DNA of 21,481 nt from the NCBI GenBank assembly GCA_022865685.1, contig JALHUB010000011.1, forward strand, positions 1-21,481, in the 5' to 3' direction. The stretch comes from Dehalococcoidia bacterium (lineage in GTDB: Bacteria > Chloroflexota > Dehalococcoidia > DSTF01 > JALHUB01). Shown here piece after piece: positions 7,718 through 13,660 of the stretch (position 1 is its first letter; every line of letters begins with the position of its first letter). The notes beneath the pieces were generated by a model that had not been told where the DNA came from, made no database searches, and saw only the letters and a list, made by a program, of their open reading frames with translations. Position numbers and translations under genes: made by a program.

Positions 7718-9235
7718 TCAACTTGGCGCCGCTTTCGAGGAAACCGGCGCCGCCGCGAAGAGACGCCTGGCCAGGGCGAGCGCCTCCTCTCGCGTCGAGA
7801 CCTCTCCCAGCGCATGCGCCTCCTCTATCGCCGCCAGCAGGCGCCCGACGAGCGGACCCGGCCTGATGCTCAGATCGGCCATGACGTCGTCGCCGGTGAC
7901 GAGCCGCGCCCGCGTGACGGGCTGCTCTTCCAGGTAGTGGCGAGCAAGGATGTAGTTCATGAACGAGACGTTTCCGCGCCAGCTGGCGAATCGAAGGCGA
8001 GGGCCGCGGGCAGCGAGGTTATCGGCGAGCATGAGGAAGAGGATGTCCAGCGCGGCATCGCCGGTGTCGCGGAAGAAGCGGTAGAGGGCGCGTGGCGTGG
8101 GCGGGCCGCTGCTGCTCATCTGCCCCGGTCGCAGGTGCTGTTCGACGATCGTCGTGACGAGGCGCGTCTCGGCGGCGCTGAACCGGAGCCGTCGCATGAC
8201 CGCGGACGCCTTGTCGGCGCCCAGCGCCATGTGGCCGATGAAACGCACCCGCCCCGTTGAGTCCGGCGCCTTCGTCTCCGGTTTGCCGATGTCGTGCAGA
8301 AGGCCAGCGAGCTTCAGGAGCGCGCTCCGCGGCCGCCCTTCGACCGTCTCCTCTCGAAGATGGGTCCGCGCCGCCGGCAGCCAGGCGAGCTGCTGCCAGA
8401 GCTCGCGCCAGAACGCCGCCTCGCGCTCTCCGGCCGGTTCGCTCTCCACCAGCATGAAATCGAGAGCGGCGACGGTCTCGATGAGGTGGTCGAAGACATC
8501 CCAGTAGTGCTCCTTCGGCTGCGATACGCCGCGACAAGCGGTCACCTCCGGCAATAGCGGCTCCAGCAGGCCGAGGCCGTCGAGCGATCGCAGAGAAGGC
8601 GCCGCCCGTTCCGTCGCCAGGATGCGGGCCAGCTCGTCGCGCTTCCGCTCCGGAGCGACGCTGTCTATGCAGGCGGCGTCACGCTGGATGAGCGCGGCCG
8701 TATCAGCGTCGAGGAAGAAGTCCAACTCGGCGCATAGCCGCGCGGCGCGAAGGAGGCGCAGGCCGTCGCTGCGAAAGACGCCGTCGGCGACGACGCGCAC
8801 GATCCGCCCCTTGACGTCCTGCGTGCCCGCGAAGGGGTCGACAAGCGGCTGGGGAGTGCGACGCGCGACCACCGCCAGTGGCAGCGCCATGGCGTCGATG
8901 GTGAAATCGCGCTCCGCGAGGTCGCTTTCGATGTCGCCACGTAGTCGCGTGACGTCGACGTAGGCGACGGGTGCGCCGGCAGGGAGGACGATGCGCGTGA
9001 TGCCGCGCTCCTCGTCCAGCGCGAAGCAATGGCCGCCAACGGCGTCGGCTGCGAGGCGCGCCAGCGCCGGGGCGTCGCCGGAGAGGGCAACGTCGATGTC
9101 GCGGACAGTGCGGTCGAGGAGGAGGTCGCGGAGGAAGCCGCCCGTCAGATAGCCGTCAGCGCCCTCTGCGAGCCAGACCGCGTACAGCTTCGACAGCAAG
9201 CGACGGACGGATGGGGGCAGCATTACGCGTGGCAT
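7718..9235 (-). CDS. CCA-adding tRNA nucleotidyltransferase / poly(A) polymerase family protein with HD domain
   Basis: A 505-residue class II nucleotidyltransferase, expected to add or repair the 3' CCA end of tRNAs. Motifs in order: GGFLRDLLLDRTVRDIDV (32-49) with catalytic Asp46 and Asp48; ERDFTIDAMAL (108-118); RLLRAARL (160-167), part of the nucleotide template region; ERKRDELARIL (196-206). An HD-type phosphohydrolase domain follows, with a conserved His near 250 and HDIGKPE (314-320), as in bacterial CCA enzymes that also trim 2',3' ends. The ATG at 9235 has a GGAGAG ribosome binding site 6 bases upstream. It begins 23 bases after def, so the two are probably co-transcribed. The family also includes poly(A) polymerases and separate A-adding or CC-adding enzymes, which sequence alone does not separate with certainty. 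Confidence 0.9.
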   Translation of the reverse strand: MPRVMLPPSVRRLLSKLYAVWLAEGADGYLTGGFLRDLLLDRTVRDIDVALSGDAPALARLAADAVGGHCFALDEERGITRIVLPAGAPVAYVDVTRLRGDIESDLAERDFTIDAMALPLAVVARRTPQPLVDPFAGTQDVKGRIVRVVADGVFRSDGLRLLRAARLCAELDFFLDADTAALIQRDAACIDSVAPERKRDELARILATERAAPSLRSLDGLGLLEPLLPEVTACRGVSQPKEHYWDVFDHLIETVAALDFMLVESEPAGEREAAFWRELWQQLAWLPAARTHLREETVEGRPRSALLKLAGLLHDIGKPETKAPDSTGRVRFIGHMALGADKASAVMRRLRFSAAETRLVTTIVEQHLRPGQMSSSGPPTPRALYRFFRDTGDAALDILFLMLADNLAARGPRLRFASWRGNVSFMNYILARHYLEEQPVTRARLVTGDDVMADLSIRPGPLVGRLLAAIEEAHALGEVSTREEALALARRLFAAAPVSSKAAPS

Positions 9236-9258
9236 GCGGGCTCTCCGCTGGAGAGGCG

Positions 9259-9765
9259 CTAGAGCTCCTCCTCCGCGACGGTGGTTTCTTCCCGCGACTC
9301 GAGGGGAATGAGCTGGTCTGCGCTTTCCAGGTAATCGATATAGAGGACGCCATTCAGGTGGTCCATCTCGTGCTCGAGCGCCTGGGCAAGCAGGTCGTCC
9401 TTCGCCCTGACGCGAAACGGCCGGCCCTCGCGGTTGAGCGCCTTGACCGTGACGGACTCGGAGCGGGCGATCTCCGCGACGTAGCCGGGAACGGAGAGGC
9501 AGCCCTCTTCGATACGTCGCTCGCCGGTGCGCTTCACGATCTGTGGATTGATGAGGACGATGACTTCCTCCTCCGCCATGTGGATGACGGCAACGCGCAG
9601 CGATTGCCCGACCTGCGGCGCGGCGAGGCCGACGCCGTGGGCAGCGTGCATGGTGTCGAGCATATCGTCGATGAGGCGCTGTACGGAGGCGTCGATCTTC
9701 TTTATCGCGTGCGTCTTGCGGCGCAGGACGGGGTCGCCGGCGAAGCGGAGTCGCAGGACAGCCAA
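9259..9765 (-). CDS. def: Peptide deformylase
   Basis: Removes the formyl group from the N-terminal Met of nascent proteins. The 168 residues contain all three metal-site motifs: GVGLAAPQ (44-51), EGCLSVPG (87-94, with the metal-binding Cys89) and HEMDH (132-136, two metal His plus the catalytic Glu). The frame is open to a TTG at 9783, but I place the start at the TTG at 9763-9765. It gives the typical N-terminus MAVLRLRFAGDPVLR and has an AGAGGAG ribosome binding site 6 bases upstream. The C-terminus carries a short acidic tail (EETTVAEEEL). The cca-type gene follows 23 bases downstream, and rplS lies upstream on the same strand across a gap of about 180 bases with its own -10-like box. Confidence 0.95.
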   Translation of the reverse strand: MAVLRLRFAGDPVLRRKTHAIKKIDASVQRLIDDMLDTMHAAHGVGLAAPQVGQSLRVAVIHMAEEEVIVLINPQIVKRTGERRIEEGCLSVPGYVAEIARSESVTVKALNREGRPFRVRAKDDLLAQALEHEMDHLNGVLYIDYLESADQLIPLESREETTVAEEEL

Positions 9766-9771
9766 CGGACG

Positions 9772-9778
9772 CTCCTCT
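9772..9778 (-). promoter_or_regulatory. Ribosome binding site that fixes the def start
   Basis: AGAGGAG on the minus strand ends 6 bases before the TTG at 9765. It lies inside the longer open frame starting at 9783, so it argues for the shorter protein. Confidence 0.6.
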
Positions 9779-9795
9779 GCCAAGTTCTCTTACCT

Positions 9796-9801
9796 ATTGT
9801 A
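9796..9801 (-). promoter_or_regulatory. Candidate -10 box for def
   Basis: TACAAT on the minus strand lies 30 bases before the proposed def start. No good -35 box is visible at the expected distance. If real, it gives a short leader of about 24 bases and separate transcription of def and the cca-type gene from rplS. Confidence 0.35.
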
Positions 9802-9844
9802 GCGAACCGTCGGCGGCGATGCGAGGCGGCACGCCGGGGGGGGT

Positions 9845-9868
9845 TGCGTTCGCCTCCCGGCGAACGCA
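9845..9868 (-). terminator. Perfect 10-bp stem-loop between rplS and def (possible terminator or processing site)
   Basis: TGCGTTCGCC, a four-base loop, then GGCGAACGCA form a perfect 10-bp hairpin about 75 bases downstream of the rplS stop. There is no T-run on either strand, so it is not a classical intrinsic terminator. Next to it is a run of eight G (C on the minus strand) at 9836-9843. It could end or stabilise the moaB-trmD-rplS message; this is inference. Confidence 0.35.
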
Positions 9869-9944
9869 GACGGGCTGCGGCTGCGACGCATGAGGACGCA
9901 ATGAGAACGAGGACAAGTGGAACGGGCGAAGGCGTGGGACCCGA

Positions 9945-10301
9945 CTACTGAGACCGGGTAGTGCTCTTCTCTTTGATGCGCGCCGCCTTGCCCGCGAGGC
10001 CGCGCAGATAGTACAGCCGAGCGCGCCGTACCTTGCCGCGACGCGTCACCTCGATCTTCTCCAGGCGCGGCGAGTGAAGCATGAACGTCCGCTCGACGCC
10101 GACGCCGTGAGACACGCGCCGCACCGTCACGTTCGCGCTCGGGCCGCCGCGTCGAGAGCGGATGACCACGCCCTGGAACACCTGCGTCATCTGGCGGTCG
10201 CCCTCGACGACCTTGGCGCTCACCTTCACGGTGTCGCCGATGCCGTAGTCGGAGACTTCGGGGTTCTTCTTCGTGCCCACCAGTGAGTCTGCGTCGACCA
10301 C
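9945..10301 (-). CDS. rplS: 50S ribosomal protein L19 (bL19)
   Basis: A protein of the large ribosomal subunit near the 30S-50S interface. The 118 residues match the family closely: GDTVKVSAKVVEGDR, the core VFQGVVI, then TVRRVSHGVGVERTF, LHSPRLEKIEV and RRGKVRRARLYYLRGLAGKAARIKE near the end. Two GTG starts compete: 10307 and 10301. I prefer 10301 because a GGAG ribosome binding site (10309-10312) lies 7 bases before it, while it would almost touch the first GTG. The gene follows trmD with 33 bases between, the classical trmD-rplS pairing; rpsP and rimM, which usually precede trmD, are not here. Confidence 0.96.
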   Translation of the reverse strand: MVDADSLVGTKKNPEVSDYGIGDTVKVSAKVVEGDRQMTQVFQGVVIRSRRGGPSANVTVRRVSHGVGVERTFMLHSPRLEKIEVTRRGKVRRARLYYLRGLAGKAARIKEKSTTRSQ

Positions 10302-10334
10302 AATCACACTCCGTGCCTCATAGAGTAGCAGAAG

Positions 10335-11072
10335 TCAGTCCTTTTCCGCCAGTGCTTCCGCGACGAGGCGTCGCTCCGCTTCGGTCAGGGCCGCGCGCTC
10401 CAGCAGATCGGGGCGACGCCGCGCCGTGCGGAGTATGCTCTGCTGCCGTCGCCAGGCCGCGATCTGGGCATGATGCCCCGACAGCAGTACATCCGGCACC
10501 TGCCAGCCGCGGAACTCCGCCGGCCGCGTGTACTGCGGGTACTCCAGCAGCCCCTGCGCGTGCGACTCCTCGGTCAGCGACTCCTCCGACCCCAGCGCGC
10601 CGGGCAGCCGACGCACGACGACGTCGATCAGCACCATCGCCGGCAGCTCGCCGCCCGAGAGCACGTAGTCGCCGATGCTGATCTCGTCGTCGACCAGGTG
10701 CTCGCGCACGCGCTCGTCGACGCCCTCGTAGTGGCCGCAGACGAGGATGAGCCGCTCCCGCCGCGACAGCTCGTCGCCTATTGACTGCGTCAGGAGGCGG
10801 CCCTGCGGCGTCAGAAGGATGACGTGCCCTTTCGCGGGCTCGAGCCCGGCCACCGCATCGACGGCGGCGAAGAGCGGCTCCGGCTTCATAACCATGCCCG
10901 GTCCGCCGCCGAACGGGTAATCGTCCACGACGTGGTGCTTGTCCTCGGCGTAGTCGCGGATGTTGTGGAGGACAACCTCGACGAGGCCGCCTTCGATGGC
11001 GCGCCCCAGGATGCTGGCCTGCAGCGGGCCGCTGAACATCTCGGGAAAAAGCGTCAGGACGTCGATTCGCAT
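10335..11072 (-). CDS. trmD: tRNA (guanine-N1-)-methyltransferase TrmD
   Basis: Makes m1G37 next to the anticodon of a subset of tRNAs using S-adenosylmethionine, which prevents frameshifting. The 245-residue protein starts with the standard MRIDVLTLFPEMF. It contains the trefoil-knot SAM site: ILLTPQGRLL (85-94), LVCGHYEGVDER (110-121) and ISIGDYVLSGGE (131-142). The GGGPGMVMKPEP segment (55-66) and the C-terminal RPDLLE segment are also typical. The frame is open further upstream, but that would overlap the end of the moaB-type gene; the ATG at 11070-11072 lies 4 bases after that gene's stop. Tight spacing to moaB upstream and rplS downstream indicates one transcription unit. Confidence 0.97.
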   Translation of the reverse strand: MRIDVLTLFPEMFSGPLQASILGRAIEGGLVEVVLHNIRDYAEDKHHVVDDYPFGGGPGMVMKPEPLFAAVDAVAGLEPAKGHVILLTPQGRLLTQSIGDELSRRERLILVCGHYEGVDERVREHLVDDEISIGDYVLSGGELPAMVLIDVVVRRLPGALGSEESLTEESHAQGLLEYPQYTRPAEFRGWQVPDVLLSGHHAQIAAWRRQQSILRTARRRPDLLERAALTEAERRLVAEALAEKD

Positions 11073-11076
11073 GGCT

Positions 11077-11574
11077 CTACGCGTGGTCGCCGTAGCGGCC
11101 GCGAGCGGTCCGGACGGCATGTTCTAGCACGGGCACGAGACAAGCCAGGCTCTCGCGGACGGCGCGCTCGCTACCGGGCAGATTAATAATGATCGTCTTG
11201 GCGCGCAGCCCGGCCGTCGCGCGGCTGAGCATCGCGTTCGGCGTGTGGCGCATGCCTTCCAGGCGCATCGCCTCCGTGAGACCCGGCGTCAGGCGGTCGA
11301 CGACGGCGAGCGTAGCCTCCGGGGTGACGTCGCGCGGGTCGAAGCCCGTGCCGCCGGTTGTGAAGATGATGTCCAGCTTGTCTTCGTCGGTCCAGCGACG
11401 CAGCACCGCGGCGATCTCTTCCGCTTCGTCGGGCACGATCTCGTGGCGCTCCACGGCGACATCGAGTGACGCCAGTACCTCGCGGATGGCCGCGCCGCTG
11501 GTGTCCTGGCGCTCGCCGGCTGAGCCCTTGTCGCTGACGGTGAGAATGCCCAGGCGAATGGTGATCGGCTTCAT
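11077..11574 (-). CDS. MoaB/Mog-family molybdenum cofactor biosynthesis protein
   Basis: A 165-residue protein of the MoaB/MogA fold, which binds molybdopterin and, in MogA, adenylates it before molybdate insertion. Motifs are LTVSDKGSAGERQDTSG (11-27), TTGGTGFDPRDVTPEAT (72-88) and a C-terminal LPGSERAVRE (132-141, usually LPGSPKAV). Sequence does not decide between an active MogA and MoaB, so I give no symbol. The frame is open upstream to 11730, but this would run across the mraZ promoter; the ATG at 11572-11574 gives the standard MKPITIRLGILTVSD start. A TATGAT box lies just upstream. It leads the minus-strand block and is divergent from mraZ. Its stop is 4 bases before the trmD ATG, an unusual partner for a cofactor gene. 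Confidence 0.9.
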   Translation of the reverse strand: MKPITIRLGILTVSDKGSAGERQDTSGAAIREVLASLDVAVERHEIVPDEAEEIAAVLRRWTDEDKLDIIFTTGGTGFDPRDVTPEATLAVVDRLTPGLTEAMRLEGMRHTPNAMLSRATAGLRAKTIIINLPGSERAVRESLACLVPVLEHAVRTARGRYGDHA

Positions 11575-11589
11575 CTTCAGAACCCCGCC

Positions 11590-11595
11590 ATCATA
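11590..11595 (-). promoter_or_regulatory. Candidate -10 box of the moaB-trmD-rplS unit
   Basis: TATGAT on the minus strand lies 15 bases before the moaB-type ATG, so the leader would be only about 8-10 bases. The -35 region is GC-rich and matches poorly. A GGGG just before the ATG could serve as a weak ribosome binding site. Confidence 0.4.
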
Positions 11596-11657
11596 GCACG
11601 CGCCCGAAACGCGGGGAAAGGCGGGCGAAGTTTCGGTTAATTTGCGGCTGAAAACCC

Positions 11658-11685
11658 TTGACACCAATCTGCCAGGTGGTAAAAT
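11658..11685 (+). promoter_or_regulatory. Promoter of the dcw cluster (mraZ promoter)
   Basis: A consensus -35 TTGACA (11658-11663) and a near-consensus -10 TAAAAT (11680-11685) are separated by 16 bases, in an AT-richer patch. Transcription should start near 11691-11693, leaving a leader of about 55 bases before the mraZ ATG. It is the strongest sigma-70-type promoter in the window, and it faces away from the moaB-type gene. Confidence 0.8.
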
Positions 11686-11711
11686 ATGGGGCTGTGTGGG
11701 AAGGGGTGGCA
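11677..11711 (+). promoter_or_regulatory. MraZ operator: four TGG-boxes at exact 10-bp spacing
   Basis: TGGTA (11677), TGGGG (11687), TGGGA (11697) and TGGCA (11707) start exactly 10 bases apart, each followed by a 5-base spacer. This matches the known E. coli MraZ target, TGGGN repeats with 5-base spacers upstream of mraZ. The boxes cover the -10 element and the predicted transcription start, so bound MraZ should block RNA polymerase: autorepression of the whole cluster. The pattern is seen in the sequence; the function is inferred. Confidence 0.75.
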
Positions 11712-11747
11712 CGCTTGCCCTTATGCCCACCAGTCAAGGCGGGGAGC

Positions 11748-12179
11748 ATGGCATTTCGAGGGGAATTCGAATACAGCTTAGATAACCGGGGAAGGATCCC
11801 TATCCCCGCCCGCTATCGCGCCTCCTTTGGTAGTCGTGCAACCCTCGTCCAAAGCCAGGATGGCTGCGTCGAAGTATACACCGTTGAGGCCTACGAAAAA
11901 GAGGCGGAGTTCCTCATCACCCAGCGGCCTGTGCGCCGAAAGGCACGACGCCGGCGCAGGCGCTTCTTCGGCCACTCCTTCGACGTTGATCTCGACGGCC
12001 AGGGCCGAATCCTGCTGTCGCCAAAACTGCGAGAGCACGGCGACCTCCAGGGACCCGTCATCATTGTCGGTCGCGGCGAGTGCCTGGAGATCTGGAATCC
12101 TCAGCGCTGGGATGCCGAGGAGAGCGAGATGGACGAGGAATACGAGAGCGACGCTGAATCGACGGAAGAAGGTCCATGA
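11748..12179 (+). CDS. mraZ: Transcriptional regulator MraZ
   Basis: MraZ is the DNA-binding regulator that heads dcw clusters and represses them by binding repeats in its own promoter. The 143 residues hold the two AbrB-like half-repeats, each with the DxxGR signature: FRGEFEYSLDNRGRIPIPAR (3-22) and FFGHSFDVDLDGQGRILLS (73-91). An Arg-rich segment (about 63-72) precedes the second repeat and may add DNA contacts. The C-terminus is strongly acidic (about 122-142). The ATG at 11748 follows a GGCGGGGAG purine tract and gives the usual short N-terminus; a TTG at 11658 is in frame but is the promoter -35 box. Its stop overlaps the rsmH start (ATGA), so translation is coupled. The 10-bp repeated boxes in its promoter support an active regulator. 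Confidence 0.95.
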   Translation: MAFRGEFEYSLDNRGRIPIPARYRASFGSRATLVQSQDGCVEVYTVEAYEKEAEFLITQRPVRRKARRRRRRFFGHSFDVDLDGQGRILLSPKLREHGDLQGPVIIVGRGECLEIWNPQRWDAEESEMDEEYESDAESTEEGP

Positions 12180-13117
12180 CTGTAGTCATGATGACGGCGA
12201 TACACATTCCGGTGATGGTGCGCGAGGTCATTGAGGCGCTGGCCGTTCGGCCGGGCGGTCGCTACGTCGACTGCACCGTCGGCGAGGGCGGCCACGCCGA
12301 GGCGATCCTGGAGACGGCCTCGCCAGGCGGACAACTGCTGGGCATTGATCGTGACCCCTATGCCCTGGCCGTCGCCGAGGAACGGCTGAGCCCTTACGGC
12401 GACAACGTCGTCCTCGTCGAGGGCAACTACCAGGACATCGTCGGGATCTGCCGCAGCCACGGTTTCGGCCTAATCGATGGGATTCTTCTGGACCTGGGCG
12501 TCTCCTCGTTCCAGCTCGAACAGGCGAGACGCGGGTTCAGTTTCAGTCGTCAGGGGCCCCTGGACATGCGCTTTAGCCCCACAGATATGCTCACCGCGGC
12601 CGATATTGTCAATGGGTACCGGGAGGAAGACCTGGCGGACCTACTCTGGCGCTTCGGGGATGAACGCCGGAGCCGCCGTATCGCGCGCTGCATCGTTGAA
12701 CAGCGCCCCATCCTCACCACCACCCAGTTGGCCCGAGCCGTCGAGCAGGCCGTGGGCAAGAGGGGTCAAAGCGTTACTCACCCCGCCACCAGGACGTTCT
12801 TAGCCCTTCGAATCGCGGTAAACTCAGAGCTAGCCCACCTAGCTGCCGCACTTGAAGAAGCCCACGGTCTGCTCGACGGCTCGGGCGCCAGAATGGCGGT
12901 CCTCTCTTACCACTCCCTCGAAGACCGCATCGTCAAGGAGTTCTTCCGCCGGGAGGCCAGCGACTGCATCTGCCCGCCCGGCACTCCCGTTTGCACCTGC
13001 AATCATCGGGCAACGCTGCGTCTTTTGAACAGGAAGCCGCTGCGGCCCTCGGACCTGGAGGTGCTGATCAACCCGCGCTCTCGTAGCGCACGCCTGCGAG
13101 CGGCCGAAAGGCTCTAG
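12176..13117 (+). CDS. rsmH: 16S rRNA (cytosine1402-N4)-methyltransferase RsmH
   Basis: RsmH (MraW) methylates N4 of C1402 in the 16S rRNA decoding centre. The 313-residue protein shows the SAM-binding motif VDCTVGEGGHAEAIL (31-45), GIDRDPYALA (56-65), DGILLDLGVSSFQLEQARRGFSF (101-123) followed by GPLDMRF, then GDERRSRRIA, TFLALRIAVNSEL and LSYHSLEDRIVKEFF. Near the C-terminus lies a four-Cys segment (CICPPGTPVCTC) of the kind seen in Gram-positive and related RsmH proteins, perhaps a metal or redox site. The ATG at 12176 overlaps the mraZ stop by four bases; ATGs at 12188 and 12191 are alternatives. A GGAAGAAGG tract precedes the start. This is the standard second gene of the cluster. Confidence 0.97.
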   Translation: MTVVMMTAIHIPVMVREVIEALAVRPGGRYVDCTVGEGGHAEAILETASPGGQLLGIDRDPYALAVAEERLSPYGDNVVLVEGNYQDIVGICRSHGFGLIDGILLDLGVSSFQLEQARRGFSFSRQGPLDMRFSPTDMLTAADIVNGYREEDLADLLWRFGDERRSRRIARCIVEQRPILTTTQLARAVEQAVGKRGQSVTHPATRTFLALRIAVNSELAHLAAALEEAHGLLDGSGARMAVLSYHSLEDRIVKEFFRREASDCICPPGTPVCTCNHRATLRLLNRKPLRPSDLEVLINPRSRSARLRAAERL

Positions 13118-13150
13118 GTAGGATACTCCCACGGAGGACGCCTGACAAGG

Positions 13151-13585
13151 ATGTCCGCACTCGACCGGCTGATAGCGAGGCCGCTGCCCAGGCCCTTCCC
13201 CCGCGTCACGGGCGTGCGCCCCGTGCTCGTGGGCGCGTTCCTGGTCGTCGCCTGCCTGGGGCTGTTGCAGGTCGCGCAGACCAGCAGCGCCACGACGACG
13301 GGCTACAACCTGCAGCGACTGCAAGATGAGCGTTTCGCGACGCAGGCGGGGGTGCACCAGTTGGAGGCGGAAGTGGCCGTGCTCACGTCGATCGATCGCA
13401 TCGACAGGGAGGCGCGCGGCCGCCTGGGCATGGTGCCCGCCGGCACCGCGCTGACGCTGGAGGTGCACAAGCAGCCCCCGGAGCAACAGTTTGTGCCCCT
13501 GCGTTTCCTTTCCGAGACCAAGGCGCCGCAGGTCAAGACGAGTTCCTGGTGGCAGAGGCTGCTTAACCTGTTGCCTTTCTTCTAG
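13151..13585 (+). CDS. FtsL/DivIC-like septum protein
   Basis: A 144-residue bitopic membrane protein. A short basic N-terminal tail precedes one hydrophobic helix (about 25-44), then a Leu-rich coiled-coil region outside the membrane (about 53-80), ending in the FtsL-like segment DRIDREARGRLGMVPAGT. The rest (about 100-144) is Pro/Lys-rich with a Trp/Leu-rich end. Sequence similarity in FtsL and DivIC is low; the call rests on topology, length and position between rsmH and ftsI, where ftsL normally lies. It should scaffold FtsI and FtsW at the division site. GGAGG lies 13 bases and AAGG directly upstream of the ATG. A 75-base gap to ftsI holds only a ribosome binding site that I can identify. 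Confidence 0.8.
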   Translation: MSALDRLIARPLPRPFPRVTGVRPVLVGAFLVVACLGLLQVAQTSSATTTGYNLQRLQDERFATQAGVHQLEAEVAVLTSIDRIDREARGRLGMVPAGTALTLEVHKQPPEQQFVPLRFLSETKAPQVKTSSWWQRLLNLLPFF

Positions 13586-13660
13586 ATTGAACGAAAGAAC
13601 CCTCTGCCTCAGCTCGGCGGGCCGGAGGGCAAGAATCGCTAGCCGGCAAGGAACCTGACC

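Noticed and set aside
11073..11120. Longer trmD starting at 11120
   Set aside because: It would overlap the end of the moaB-type gene; the conserved TrmD start MRIDVLTLFPEMF is at 11072.
11658..11747. Upstream TTG start for mraZ at 11658
   Set aside because: This TTG is the first three bases of the consensus -35 box; the ATG at 11748 gives the family N-terminus.
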